Shown here: one piece after another, positions 1-8,458 of the stretch
Position numbering within the stretch: position 1 is the first letter of the stretch
How the letters are laid out: the number at the start of each line of letters is the position of its first letter
Assembly (NCBI GenBank): GCA_023250885.1
Contig: JAHEZV010000008.1
Location: 1-32,892, forward strand
Source of the DNA: Nitrososphaera sp.
Lineage (GTDB): Archaea > Thermoproteota > Nitrososphaeria > Nitrososphaerales > Nitrososphaeraceae
Direction of reading: 5' to 3'
DNA length: 32,892 nucleotides
Program-made: the position numbers and the translations under genes
Notes under the pieces: model-generated
Told to the model about the DNA's origin: nothing
The model's input: only the letters and a program-made list of their open reading frames with translations
Databases searched by the model: none

Positions 1-382
1 CGTCGCGCAAAGAGTAACCGCACAGCACCGCGTCAAACGTCCCGTCGCGGAAGGGGATGTATTCAAAGATGCCGGAGGAAAGCGCAGCCTGCGCGTCAGG
101 CAAATAGTTTTTCACCTTCGCAAGCATTTCTAGGATGGGGTCGTACATCACGATTTCTACGTCGCCGCCGGCCTCTGCAAGGGCTACGCGGGACATGTTG
201 CCGTAGCCAGAGCCGGCGTCAAGTATTACGTTGCCGGGCATTACCTGCCCGCGGATTCCATGCAGCCTGTACTCCTCGTCCTTGCCAAGCGAAATGACCC
301 TGTTTACTCTGTCGTAGACGGGGATTATGGCGCGCAGTACATCTATTACCTCGCCCCAGTAGCGGCTTCCGAGACCGGACAA
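1..382 (-). CDS. UbiE/COQ5-family SAM methyltransferase (3' part missing)
   Basis: SAM-dependent class I methyltransferase cut by the left window edge; about 127 residues are visible. The reading frame shows YDRVNRVISLGKDEEYR near the N-terminus, the SAM-binding glycine motif DAGSGYG at about residues 48-54, an acidic motif II region (YDPILEM) and FRDGTFDAVLCGYSLRD, the arrangement of the UbiE/MenG/COQ5 family that methylates quinone rings. The start is taken as TTG at 382-380, because the frame is closed by a TAA just upstream and no ATG lies before the conserved region. Another overlapping frame begins with ATG at 407 but lacks the motifs. It is divergent from the helicase gene. A role in menaquinone methylation is inference; related archaeal proteins also act on other small molecules. 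Confidence 0.75.
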   Translation of the reverse strand, partial: MSGLGSRYWGEVIDVLRAIIPVYDRVNRVISLGKDEEYRLHGIRGQVMPGNVILDAGSGYGNMSRVALAEAGGDVEIVMYDPILEMLAKVKNYLPDAQAALSSGIFEYIPFRDGTFDAVLCGYSLRD

Positions 383-405
383 CTGCCGGCAGATTCTGCG
401 ACGCC

Positions 406-415
406 ATTATTATAG
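406..415 (+). promoter_or_regulatory. TATA-like box upstream of the helicase gene
   Basis: ATTATTATAG lies 32-41 bases before the helicase ATG in the gap between two divergent genes. This spacing suits an archaeal TATA box with a short leader of about 10 nt. The A/T symmetry could also serve the divergent methyltransferase. Recognised by eye only. Confidence 0.4.
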
Positions 416-446
416 ATACAGAAAAGCAATTATCCTGCTGCTGTTC

Positions 447-3023
447 ATGCGGCTTGCAACCATGTTAAACTACCGCTGCCCAAAATGCAGCTCGGCCCAC
501 TCTGTAGGAGTCGACAAGATATTCGACGGCCGACTGATATTCCGCTGTGCAAAGTGCAAAATTTGCTCTATTGTTCCAGCGACAGGCAGCACGGACGAAG
601 CCTACCTTGACTTTCTTGACAGGTATGAAAGCGGCACAGGCTTTGCAGACGCTGCCGACCTGAAGCTCTTGATGGAGCAGGAAAGGATAATCCGGCCAGC
701 CAAAGAAATAGACGCTCTCATGGCTGCCTCCAACACAGCTGGCGACCCGCTTCTTGAAGATGTGCTTCGCTCGCAGCAGGACTATGTCGTCGACTTTCAG
801 GCAATAGAAGAGCCGCCGCCCGAGCTCGGCTCAAGCGTTGAAGACCTGCCGGTGGACGAAGCGATAATCAATGTGCTGAAGGGCAAAAAGATCGAACGCC
901 TTTACAGCTTCCAGGAGCAGGCGGTCAGGAAAATCCTGCAGGGCAACGACGTGGTCATCGCCGCGCCTACCGCGTCAGGCAAAACGGAAGCCTTCTGCAT
1001 TCCTATATTGCAAAAGATCGCGGAGGAGGTGCCACACTTTGGATCATTGCGCACCGGGAAGGGCAAGGTATCTGCAATTTTCGTCTACCCTACAAAGGCA
1101 CTGTCCCGCGACCAGTTGCCCAAGATAAAAGAGCTGGCAGAGCCGCTTGGCGCAAGAGTTGCAGTCTTTGACGGAGATACGCCGGAAAAGGAGCGGAGCT
1201 CGATAATAGAATCGCCGCCAGATGTTATCATCACCAATTTTGACGTGCTGCACTACCACATGATGCACCGGACGAAATTCTCGCGCATCGTAAGGACTGC
1301 CGGGTCTCTGGTGGTAGACGAGGCCCACGTCTACACCGGCGTCTTCGGTGCAAACGTGCACCACATCATTGCGAGGCTTGGGAGGCTCGCCGGCAAGAGG
1401 CTCCAGCTGGTAGCCGCGTCAGCAACCCTGCCAAACGCTGATGAATTTTGCCAGACACTCTTTGGCAGGAAGATGCAGGTCGTGCAGGGCAGGGGCAGGC
1501 GGGGCAGCATAAACCTTGCAATAATCTTCCCCTCGCTCCGCTCGTACCGATCGCTTGCAATCGACCTGCTGCGGCAGACCACAAAGAGAAAGCACCGGAC
1601 GATAGCGTTTGCCAGCTCGCACCTTGGCTCCGAGCTCATGGCGTTCTATGGGTCGCGGCAGGGAGTCAGTATCAGGGTGCACAGGGCTGGCCTGCCGTTT
1701 GCTTTGCGGAAGGAGATAGAGCAGCAGTTCAAGATGGGGCAGCTCATGGCCATATCCGCGACTCCGACGCTAGAGCTTGGAATAGACATCGGCGACGTCG
1801 ACGCAATAATCTCCAACATCGTGCCTGTCAACCGGCTCATCCAGAGGGTCGGCAGGGCGGCAAGACGCGGCCAGCAGGGGTATGCCTTCTTGGCGCTAGG
1901 CAATGACCCGATAAGCCAGTACTACAAGATGCATCCGGCCGACTACTTGGCGGATCACGAATATGCGTACACCGACCCGGCGAACCCATTCGTGCAGGAG
2001 TATCAGGTGCTTGCGATGACGTGCGACAGGCCGCTGTCGATGGCAGAATCAAAGCCTGTGTGGGGAGCGCTCCAGAAACTTGTCTCAAAGGGCGTCGTTA
2101 AAATCGTCAGGGAAAGGTTCGTGCCCGACCTGAAGGAGGCGATGAAAATGTTCGGCGAGTACAGCATCCGGGGAATCGGTAGTAGGGTAGACATCAAGTT
2201 CAACAAGAAAATCATTGGCGACCGGTCGCTTCCACAAGCGCTTGAAGAACTTCATCCAAACGCGATATACTTCCTTGCAGGCCGCAGGTACAGGGTGCAG
2301 GAGCTGCATTTTGAGCCTAACAGGCAGCCCTACGCGGAGCTTGGCACGATCCCGTCCGACTACCCATACTACACAAAGGCGCTGACAGACGAATGGCCCT
2401 CTATCCTGGAGGTGTACGAGAAAAAGGTCGTCTTTGGCATCGAGGTGGCGTACTGCGCGCTCAAGATCCAGCAAAGGGTGCTGGGCTACGCCAACATCGA
2501 GATCGGGCAGGAAGTAGCTCAGGGCAAGAAGGTGACGCTGGACAAGTCGCTTGAATACGAATTCGTGACAAAGGGCTTTGCATTCAGGGCCCCCCGGCCT
2601 GCAGATATCCTGACAAAAGTCGATGACGAGCAGTACGTGGAGATGAGCGGCTTCCACGCTTCAGAACACGTCATCATAGAAGGGAGCGCCATGATAACGG
2701 GCGGAGCGTCGCAGGACCTTGGCGGCATTTCGCTCGGGTCTTCCGGGTTGATTTTCGTCTACGACGGGAGCGTCGGCGGCAACGGCGCGAGCAGGGCGCT
2801 GTTTGACAGGCTCGACAAGGCGTTTGGGCGAGCGTTGCGCATACTGTCGGAATGCCCCTGCAAGAGCGAGAGCGGCTGCCCCCGCTGCACATATTCATAC
2901 CGGTGCGGGAACAACAACGAGTTCCTTCACAGGCGCGCCGCCATCGAGCTAATGAACAGGATAGCCGGAGGCGAAAAAACAGAAATCGGCGACAAGATCA
3001 CTGGCGACCGCGCCCTTGTGTAA
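447..3023 (+). CDS. Superfamily 2 DEAD/DEAH helicase with C-terminal DUF1998 cysteine cluster (Hrq1/MrfA-like)
   Basis: An 858-residue ATP-dependent helicase. The N-terminus holds a zinc-ribbon-like motif (C11, C14, C34, C37). Then come Walker A (APTASGKTEAF, about 172-182), the DEAH motif (VVDEAHVY, about 289-297), motif III (ASATL), and motif VI QRVGRAARR in the second RecA domain. The C-terminus has four closely spaced cysteines (CPCKSESGCPRC...C, about 803-820), the hallmark of DUF1998 seen in yeast Hrq1 and Bacillus MrfA, which act in DNA crosslink and adduct repair. ATG at 447 is used; M6 is an alternative start still before the zinc ribbon. The gene stands alone with its own TATA box. 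A repair role is transferred from the family. No MrfB-type nuclease is adjacent, so any partner is unknown. Confidence 0.85.
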   Translation: MRLATMLNYRCPKCSSAHSVGVDKIFDGRLIFRCAKCKICSIVPATGSTDEAYLDFLDRYESGTGFADAADLKLLMEQERIIRPAKEIDALMAASNTAGDPLLEDVLRSQQDYVVDFQAIEEPPPELGSSVEDLPVDEAIINVLKGKKIERLYSFQEQAVRKILQGNDVVIAAPTASGKTEAFCIPILQKIAEEVPHFGSLRTGKGKVSAIFVYPTKALSRDQLPKIKELAEPLGARVAVFDGDTPEKERSSIIESPPDVIITNFDVLHYHMMHRTKFSRIVRTAGSLVVDEAHVYTGVFGANVHHIIARLGRLAGKRLQLVAASATLPNADEFCQTLFGRKMQVVQGRGRRGSINLAIIFPSLRSYRSLAIDLLRQTTKRKHRTIAFASSHLGSELMAFYGSRQGVSIRVHRAGLPFALRKEIEQQFKMGQLMAISATPTLELGIDIGDVDAIISNIVPVNRLIQRVGRAARRGQQGYAFLALGNDPISQYYKMHPADYLADHEYAYTDPANPFVQEYQVLAMTCDRPLSMAESKPVWGALQKLVSKGVVKIVRERFVPDLKEAMKMFGEYSIRGIGSRVDIKFNKKIIGDRSLPQALEELHPNAIYFLAGRRYRVQELHFEPNRQPYAELGTIPSDYPYYTKALTDEWPSILEVYEKKVVFGIEVAYCALKIQQRVLGYANIEIGQEVAQGKKVTLDKSLEYEFVTKGFAFRAPRPADILTKVDDEQYVEMSGFHASEHVIIEGSAMITGGASQDLGGISLGSSGLIFVYDGSVGGNGASRALFDRLDKAFGRALRILSECPCKSESGCPRCTYSYRCGNNNEFLHRRAAIELMNRIAGGEKTEIGDKITGDRALV

Positions 3024-3181
3024 AAATCGTGTCCAACTGCATGGCAGCGCTTAGCCAAAATGACCTCAAGAAACGGAAAAATGTCACTATGATAATATGG
3101 GATATCACTCTTCTAACAATACACCATAATTTTTAAATCCAAATATTGCAACGATCGACGTCAGCGGAATATGGTGGCACC

Positions 3182-3340
3182 ATGTCTGCCGAAAGGTTGA
3201 ATAACTTTTACGTCTGCAAGAAGTGCAGGACCAGCTTTATTTTCAGAGGAGACATGATCGAGCACCAGAGATCGACCGGGCATGCCGGGATTCTGGAAAT
3301 TTGCTTCGACGGGGCGTACCAGCGTGACGGTATTAACTAG
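3182..3340 (+). CDS. Small single C2H2 zinc-finger protein
   Basis: A 52-residue protein with one classical finger: C12-x2-C15-x12-H28-x5-H34 in YVCKKCRTSFIFRGDMIEHQ and what follows. The start is ATG 3182, preceded by a GGTGG element a few bases upstream, rather than the in-frame ATG at 3146. Tiny one-finger proteins of this shape are common in Thaumarchaeota and are usually assumed to bind nucleic acid or protein; the exact target is unknown. It lies between the helicase and topoisomerase IB genes. This is one of several such genes in the window (compare 7983-8141 and the broken loci near 6.8, 20.1 and 22.2 kb). Confidence 0.75.
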   Translation: MSAERLNNFYVCKKCRTSFIFRGDMIEHQRSTGHAGILEICFDGAYQRDGIN

Positions 3341-3508
3341 CGAATGTTGCCGTGTACGCCATCCCTTTTTGCCGGTTCGCAGTACGGCACCAGATAAATG
3401 CCTCCAGCTTGCCTTGCGGCAGGTCATAATATGCAAAAAATGAGCGATGCGACACTCGTATAACCGGGATAAGGTTTAAGAGTAGTTCCAAACGGTTTTT
3501 AAATAAAA

Positions 3509-5176
3509 TTGGAAAAGGCCGTCGCTGCTACGCGTGCAAAGTGGCATACACTTGAGCACAAGGGTGTCGCATTCCCGTCCGAGTACCAGTCAAGGGGGAT
3601 CGTCGTAACGATCAGGGGTGAAAGGCTGGCGCTCAACCCGGATCAGGAAGAGCTGATCTACGCGTGGGCAAAGAAAAAGGACACTCATTACGTGCAGGAC
3701 GCTGTTTTCCAGGCCAACTTTATGAGCGACCTCAAGCCGGTCCTGCCGGAAAAATACCGGAACATTACGATTAAAGATATTGACTTTTCAACTGCTTACA
3801 AATTAGCCGACGAAGAAAAGCGGATGAAGGAGCACGAAAAGGAAAGGTACAAAACCCTTGCAAGGGAAGAAAAGAAAAAGATCTCGCTAGCCAAAAAGGC
3901 CGAGCGTGAACGGCTCAAGGCGACGTACGGCAAGGCGGTGGTGGACGGGGTCGAAGTCGACATCGCAAACTGGCTGGTCGAGCCGCCGGGATTGTTCATG
4001 GGCCGCGGCCAGCACCCGATGCGCGGGCGGTGGAAGCCACGCGTCAGGCCGCAGGACGTTACGCTGAATCTGGGAGAAAACGCGCCTGTGCTTGAAGGCA
4101 GCTGGAAAGAGGTGGTCCACGACCAATCGTCAACCTGGCTTGCCACCTGGATGGAAAACCTGACTGGCAAACGCAAGTACGTGTGGCTACACGACTCTGC
4201 CGCGCTCAGGCAGGAGAACGACAGGGCAAAGTACGACAAGGCGAAAAAGCTGGCCGAGCAGGAGGGCAGGGTGCACCGCGAAGTGATAAGGAGGATGATG
4301 AAGGGAGGTGACAAGACCGCAACGGTGGCATATCTCATTTTGAAACTTGCCATGAGGGTGGGCGACGAAAAGGACCCTGACGAGGCCGATACGGTGGGCG
4401 CAAGCACGCTCAGGGTCGAGCACATAAAGTTCCCGCAGGCAGGCGGCAATATAGAATTCAACTTTTTGGGCAAGGACAGCGTCCCCTGGCAGAAGAACCT
4501 TGAAGTCAATTCGGACGACACAAAGGCACTGTATCAAAACCTGAAGAAATTCATGCAGGACAAAAAGCCCAGCGACCCGATCTTTGACGGCATCAACTCG
4601 CGCAAAGTAAACGCCTTCCTGCAGGAGATAATGCCGGGGCTGACTGCCAAGGTGTTCAGGACCTGCATTGCCACAAGGGTAGTGCAGCAAGAGCTGTCAA
4701 AGGCCAGAATTGACGGGAGCTCTTCGGAGGCTCGGAAAATCTATGCCGCCAGGAGGGCAAACCTTGAAGCCGCGGTCAAGTGCAACCACAAAAAGGGGGT
4801 CGATCCAAAGAACCCGGCTGCAAAGAAAGCGCTTGAAAAATTCGAAGAAACGATAGCCAAGAAGAAGGAGGCAGTACAGCAGTTAAATGCAGACATTGCG
4901 GCCAGAAAGTGGAAGACCAAGCTTCAGGAACAGCGGCTGAAAGAGCGGCTGGAAAAGATGGAAGTGCAGCTGAAACTGCAGCAGGAAACGCGCGACTACA
5001 ACCTTGGCACGTCGCTTCGGAACTACATCGACCCGCGCGTCGTGAAAGCATGGCTCAACTACGTAGAGCTTGACTGGACAAAGGTCTACACGGCGACGCT
5101 CCAGCGCAAGTTCAAGTGGGTCGAGAGCCACAAGGACAGGAACTTCCGGACGTTCTACCCCGAGACGAAAAACTAG
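3509..5176 (+). CDS. DNA topoisomerase IB (eukaryote-type)
   Basis: A 555-residue type IB topoisomerase that relaxes supercoils through a 3'-phosphotyrosyl intermediate. The N-terminal core begins HTLEHKGVAFPSEY. A lysine-rich helical part follows, then the catalytic domain, a coiled-coil linker (about 415-490) and the C-terminal LGTSLRNYIDPRV motif. Y506 aligns with human Tyr723. Topoisomerase IB is known as a hallmark that separates Thaumarchaeota from most other archaea. The start is TTG 3509; no ATG or GTG occurs in frame before the conserved core. A TATA-like element (AAGGTTTAAG, about 3471-3480) lies about 30 bases upstream; a second AT run at 3496-3504 is too close to serve this start. 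The gene is monocistronic. Confidence 0.93.
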   Translation: MEKAVAATRAKWHTLEHKGVAFPSEYQSRGIVVTIRGERLALNPDQEELIYAWAKKKDTHYVQDAVFQANFMSDLKPVLPEKYRNITIKDIDFSTAYKLADEEKRMKEHEKERYKTLAREEKKKISLAKKAERERLKATYGKAVVDGVEVDIANWLVEPPGLFMGRGQHPMRGRWKPRVRPQDVTLNLGENAPVLEGSWKEVVHDQSSTWLATWMENLTGKRKYVWLHDSAALRQENDRAKYDKAKKLAEQEGRVHREVIRRMMKGGDKTATVAYLILKLAMRVGDEKDPDEADTVGASTLRVEHIKFPQAGGNIEFNFLGKDSVPWQKNLEVNSDDTKALYQNLKKFMQDKKPSDPIFDGINSRKVNAFLQEIMPGLTAKVFRTCIATRVVQQELSKARIDGSSSEARKIYAARRANLEAAVKCNHKKGVDPKNPAAKKALEKFEETIAKKKEAVQQLNADIAARKWKTKLQEQRLKERLEKMEVQLKLQQETRDYNLGTSLRNYIDPRVVKAWLNYVELDWTKVYTATLQRKFKWVESHKDRNFRTFYPETKN

Positions 5177-5234
5177 TGCGTCAGAAGACTTATATCATTT
5201 CCAGCGTTCCTTTTAAGCTTGATCGGTCATTCTA

Positions 5235-6719
5235 ATGATATCTACATATCCTTGGAAAGATGGAGCCCGGTTTTTCATTCCAGGGATGCTTCTCCTTGCT
5301 ACAATCGCCAATATTCCGGCGTCTGCGCAGCAGGAGCAAGGCTATGCTTCCGATTCTCTTTTTATGGCTGTTTTTGCAAACGGCGATGCGCTTGTCGAGT
5401 ACGACGTCAGCATCGAGGATCCGCTTGACAAGGAGATAAGGATCAATCTGTTCGGCGGGGCGCACATAAACGACCTAATCGTCGTGGATTACGAAGACAA
5501 GCTGGTGGACTATGACATTGGGGACAGCCCAAACGAAATCGTGCTGAACACCCCCAGAGTTTCTAACGTCAGGATAAGTTATACGACGCCGGACCTTGTG
5601 GACAAGTCGGAAGGGTTATGGATGTTTTCGCTCAACACTACCACCAACTTTTCAGTAAGGCTTCCGTCTGACACCGTGCTTGTCGACTACGAGCCTATCC
5701 CAACAATCAAGTTTTTCAACGATCAGCCTCTTTTGACGTTTGACGAGCCGGGCAACATTCGAGTCAGCTATGCGATAGGCGTGCTTGGGACTGAGGATCA
5801 GGCAAACATTGACATCCAGCTTGCCAACGTAGCGATCAAAGAAGCCAGCAAAAATCACCCAGACATAGTTCTGGCCGGAGCCGAGGACCTCCTCCAGAGG
5901 GCGGTTGTCGCCCGGGACGATGGAAGGTTCGCCCAAGCCGAGTCGCTGGCAGGCAAAGCAAACGATGCAGCAGTTGCCGCAGGCAGGGACTATGAGGCTG
6001 CTCGAAGTGCAATTGCCGATGCTGACAGCAAGATAGACCAGGCCGCCGGTGAAGGCCGCGACGTTGCGTCTGCCAAGCAGCTGCTGGAACTGGCAAACAC
6101 AGAATTTGAACGTGGCAACTATGCGGCGGCCAAAAGTTCTGCAGAGGATGCCGCTGGAGCAATAGGCACCAAGCCGCCCGAGCCGCAAGTGCCGGTGTCG
6201 GTGATAATCGCCGGAGCAGTAGCCGCGGCAGGCGGCGTGGGCGCGCTGGTCTTTCTTAAAATGAGAAGGCAGCCGGCGGCGCGGGTGCAGAATAGGAACC
6301 CACCAAAGGTCTCTAACAATAGGACGACGACGGTGGTCCGGCCTCCCGCGGCGGTACAGGAGGAAGAAATGGAAGAGGAGCCTGCCGGTGCAGAGGAGCC
6401 GTTTGAAGAGGAGAGCAGCATGCCGATAGCGCCGGGCACAATCCCTGACTCGCAGATCGACAAATCGGTGCTTGGCAGGATAGTTGGCAGGATACTTGAA
6501 GAAAGGCCGCACCTGCGACCCGAAGACCAGCAGGTGCTGAAATTCCTTGCGGAAAAGGAAGGCGCCGCCTTTGAGAGCGAGATCAGGACAAAGTTTCAGC
6601 TGCCCAAGACCACGATATGGCGACTGGTCAAGAGACTGGAAAGGGAGGAGCTCGTCGAGATACGCAAGGCCGGCGGCCAGAACCTTATCAAACTAAAGTT
6701 CGAGGACAAGATGCCTTAG
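5235..6719 (+). CDS. Membrane-anchored protein with extracellular domain and cytoplasmic winged-helix domain
   Basis: A 494-residue protein with four visible parts. An N-terminal signal peptide ends near ASAQQEQ (about residue 32). A beta-rich extracellular region (about 35-200) is followed by an alanine-rich helical segment with two similar stretches (about 205-312). A transmembrane helix (about 321-343, VSVIIAGAVAAAGGVGALVFL) is followed by basic residues. Then come a low-complexity acidic linker and a C-terminal winged helix-turn-helix (about 425-490; the recognition region includes LPKTTIWRLVKRLEREELVEI). The topology implies a sensor outside and a DNA-binding domain inside, as in archaeal membrane-bound wHTH regulators. 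The ligand and target genes are unknown. It stands alone and converges toward no obvious target. Confidence 0.75.
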   Translation: MISTYPWKDGARFFIPGMLLLATIANIPASAQQEQGYASDSLFMAVFANGDALVEYDVSIEDPLDKEIRINLFGGAHINDLIVVDYEDKLVDYDIGDSPNEIVLNTPRVSNVRISYTTPDLVDKSEGLWMFSLNTTTNFSVRLPSDTVLVDYEPIPTIKFFNDQPLLTFDEPGNIRVSYAIGVLGTEDQANIDIQLANVAIKEASKNHPDIVLAGAEDLLQRAVVARDDGRFAQAESLAGKANDAAVAAGRDYEAARSAIADADSKIDQAAGEGRDVASAKQLLELANTEFERGNYAAAKSSAEDAAGAIGTKPPEPQVPVSVIIAGAVAAAGGVGALVFLKMRRQPAARVQNRNPPKVSNNRTTTVVRPPAAVQEEEMEEEPAGAEEPFEEESSMPIAPGTIPDSQIDKSVLGRIVGRILEERPHLRPEDQQVLKFLAEKEGAAFESEIRTKFQLPKTTIWRLVKRLEREELVEIRKAGGQNLIKLKFEDKMP

Positions 6720-6754
6720 CCACGCCTAAATAAAGCAAAATGAATAATTACTTT

Positions 6755-7078
6755 ATGAGCTACGTCCCAGACGAACGTCATCCGAGAGGTGATCTCGAGC
6801 TCGGACTCAGAGGTCCTTGGCATAGTTTCACGCGACGACATTTTTGAAAAGATACGCATGACAACAATGTCGACTGCGCGCACTGCGATCAAGGGTACGC
6901 CTGTTTGCATAATCAACACGAAAGCGATCGTCTTCATGAATGACATCAGCACCGCCAAGCTGGTCTGCCCTACTGCGAATTGCGGTTTGACAGAACAGAG
7001 GGGCTGCCAAGCCACATCAAGAGGCTGCACTCTGGCTCGGGCGTCCTTGAAAGCGACGTCCGGCGCCTGTTTGAATGA
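6755..7078 (+). pseudogene. Two-finger C2H2 zinc-finger gene interrupted by two in-frame TGA codons
   Basis: A single frame from ATG 6755 (or ATG 6740) to TGA 7076-7078 carries zinc-finger sequence and is broken only by TGA at 6845-6847 and TGA at 6941-6943; no TAA or TAG occurs in this frame. The segment before the first TGA begins MSYVPDERHPRGDLE. The middle segment has VDCAHCDQGYACLHNQH. The last segment has a perfect finger, C-x2-C-x12-H-x4-H in the frame around ELRFDRTEGLPSHIKRLH; its first cysteine position reads leucine (LPYC), so that ligand appears altered. TAAATAAA at 6727-6734 sits about 25 bases before ATG 6755. CGA-to-TGA transitions would explain both stops. It converges with the next gene without a gap. 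Confidence 0.5.
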
Positions 7079-7816
7079 TCACCGCTCGCTCAGCGGCGGA
7101 TTGACAATTGCCACCCTGCCAGTAGCAATATCGACGATCACGACCGTATGGACTCCGCTGCGCGGTTCTGACAATAGCCCAAGCCCAACAAGAATGCAGC
7201 CCACCTGCTCTTCACATCCGCCGCTTCCCACTTCGCGCATAAGTGCAACGAAATATGGCTGTTCGGCTTGAAGCTCCCTCACTCTGTCGTCTAACAGGAC
7301 TAGCTTTAGTGCCTTCCCATGACCCTCAGAAAACCGGACATTCTTGGTTCTGTCTGGCAACGGTTCAACCTCTGCAGCAAGCATTGCGTTTGTCTTTCTG
7401 TCGATATCTACCTGAATCCGGTTGTTCCCACTTTCTGTTCTGGCATACCCTACAGCATTTTCAAGCGATCGAATATCGACTGGAACAAAGAATTGAAGAT
7501 CGTCGCTATTGGCAGATATGATGCCGGTAAAGTTCGCGTACAGTGGAGCATAAGACACGGAATCAACTGTTTCGACAGTCACGCGATCCCTGTCAAATGG
7601 CAGCCACCTGTAGTCAAGATCGATTACTGATACACTGCCAAGCATTTTTCGCACCTCAGAAACGGCTAGCATGCTTGATGTCTCGGACCTTTGCTGCAAA
7701 AGCTCTTGTGTAACATCAGGGCTGATCGACGAATTCAACACCGCGGCAAACAGCACAAAAAAGCCAACCCCAATGGCCAGACCGGCTACTACGGGAGCCG
7801 CATTCCCACCGCCCAT
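7079..7816 (-). CDS. Membrane-anchored hypothetical protein with one N-terminal helix
   Basis: A 245-residue protein. Residues 7-28 (APVVAGLAIGVGFFVLFAAVL) form an N-terminal transmembrane or uncleaved signal segment. The rest is a soluble mixed alpha/beta domain with no motif I recognise; it contains two nearby cysteines in a GGCEEQVGC segment (about 203-209) that could form a disulfide outside the cell. ATG 7816 is preceded at about 25-35 bases by the AT-rich element shared with the divergent tRNA-Met gene. Its stop codon abuts the decayed zinc-finger gene. Function unknown. Confidence 0.7.
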   Translation of the reverse strand: MGGGNAAPVVAGLAIGVGFFVLFAAVLNSSISPDVTQELLQQRSETSSMLAVSEVRKMLGSVSVIDLDYRWLPFDRDRVTVETVDSVSYAPLYANFTGIISANSDDLQFFVPVDIRSLENAVGYARTESGNNRIQVDIDRKTNAMLAAEVEPLPDRTKNVRFSEGHGKALKLVLLDDRVRELQAEQPYFVALMREVGSGGCEEQVGCILVGLGLLSEPRSGVHTVVIVDIATGRVAIVNPPLSER

Positions 7817-7839
7817 ATCAAGTAGGTTATGCTTGCATA

Positions 7840-7851
7840 GCTTATATTATG
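7840..7851. promoter_or_regulatory. Shared, probably bidirectional TATA element
   Basis: GCTTATATTATG lies 26-37 bases before the tRNA-Met gene on the plus strand and about 25-35 bases before the ATG of the divergent gene on the minus strand. Both spacings fit archaeal TATA boxes, so one AT block may serve both directions. Confidence 0.5.
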
Positions 7852-7876
7852 TAGTGCGAAATTTCAGGTGGCAATA

Positions 7877-7969
7877 GCCGGGGTAGCTCAGCTTGGTTAG
7901 AGCGTACGACTCATAATCTCAGAAAAATAAGAAATCGTAAGGTCGCGGGCTCAAATCCCGCCTCCGGCA
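7877..7969 (+). tRNA. tRNA-Met (CAT) with 18-nt canonical intron
   Basis: Acceptor 7877-7883 pairs with 7962-7968 (one G-T pair), discriminator A7969; no full CCA is encoded. The D arm is GCTC/GAGC, and the T arm is GCGGG with loop CTCAAAT. The anticodon stem TACGA (7905-7909) pairs with TCGTA (7935-7939) only after removal of an 18-nt intron at 7916-7933, placed at the canonical 37/38 site; the mature loop is CTCATAA with anticodon CAT. It is likely elongator tRNA-Met; a CAT-anticodon isoleucine tRNA (modified at C34) cannot be excluded from sequence alone. The intron boundary can slide by one A. Confidence 0.9.
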
Positions 7970-7982
7970 CCTTCTCTCAATA

Positions 7983-8141
7983 TCAATGGACTTCGGACTT
8001 GTGCTCACGCACGTACTTTTTTTTCCTGAACCACTCGTTGCACTTTCCGCACTTGAACGGCTTTTCAAAATCTTCAAGGAACCGCCTCCTGTGCTCTTCA
8101 GGCGAGTCTATGACGCGGTTCTGGTTATCGATATTTATCAT
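7983..8141 (-). CDS. Tiny C2H2 zinc-finger protein (52 aa)
   Basis: A short frame coding MINIDNQNRVIDSPEEHRRR followed by a single finger, C31-x2-C34-x12-H47-x4-H52, that ends exactly at the last histidine before TGA. The start is ATG 8141. The acidic/basic N-terminal helix and terminal finger resemble other thaumarchaeal one-finger proteins. It lies just behind tRNA-Met, on the opposite strand, and upstream of it on the same strand is another small zinc-binding gene, so the two may be co-transcribed. The biochemical role is unknown. Confidence 0.7.
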   Translation of the reverse strand: MINIDNQNRVIDSPEEHRRRFLEDFEKPFKCGKCNEWFRKKKYVREHKSEVH

Positions 8142-8196
8142 GACAATGGAACGCTACCTTTTTCATTTATTTACTTTAAGATCGTTCTGTACGTCG

Positions 8197-8391
8197 TTAT
8201 TCGTGCTCAATGTTCTTTTTCCGCAACTTTTTGTAGTTGGCAATTCCAAGGTAGAGGTCGGAAAAGCTGCTCGGGTCATGGGGGCCTTCTTCCCTGTCAT
8301 AGATTTCGCGCTTTGCGCCAAGGCCCTTGCACCGGAAGCAGACCAGACCTTCTCCGTATATGGATCCTCCGCAATGAACGCAGTTCGCCAT
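8197..8391 (-). CDS. Small zinc-ribbon protein (64 aa)
   Basis: MANCVHCGGSIYGEGLVCFR opens the protein. Four cysteines in CxxC-x10-CxxC (C4, C7, C18, C21) make a rubredoxin-like zinc ribbon, followed by a charged tail (KREIYDREEG... ANYKKLRKKNIEHE). ATG 8391 is chosen; an in-frame TTG at 8397 adds only two residues. GGTTAAGAATG about 25-30 bases upstream on the minus strand may be its promoter. It is followed by the tiny finger gene at 7983-8141. Function unknown; nucleic-acid or protein binding is the usual guess. Confidence 0.7.
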   Translation of the reverse strand: MANCVHCGGSIYGEGLVCFRCKGLGAKREIYDREEGPHDPSSFSDLYLGIANYKKLRKKNIEHE

Positions 8392-8458
8392 TTCCAATTG
8401 TTAGGTGGAGAACACATTCTTAACCTGCTGTATGTAAAGAAAAACGACAGCTCTTATA

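Noticed and set aside
5652-6512. Long minus-strand frame (286 codons) inside the winged-helix gene
   Set aside because: Arg/Cys-rich antisense of a well-supported coding gene with GC-rich third positions.
6789-7271. Plus-strand frame of 160 codons starting with GTG
   Set aside because: It runs in a different frame from the zinc-finger sequence, crosses into the opposite-strand membrane gene and shows no domain; it looks like a shadow.
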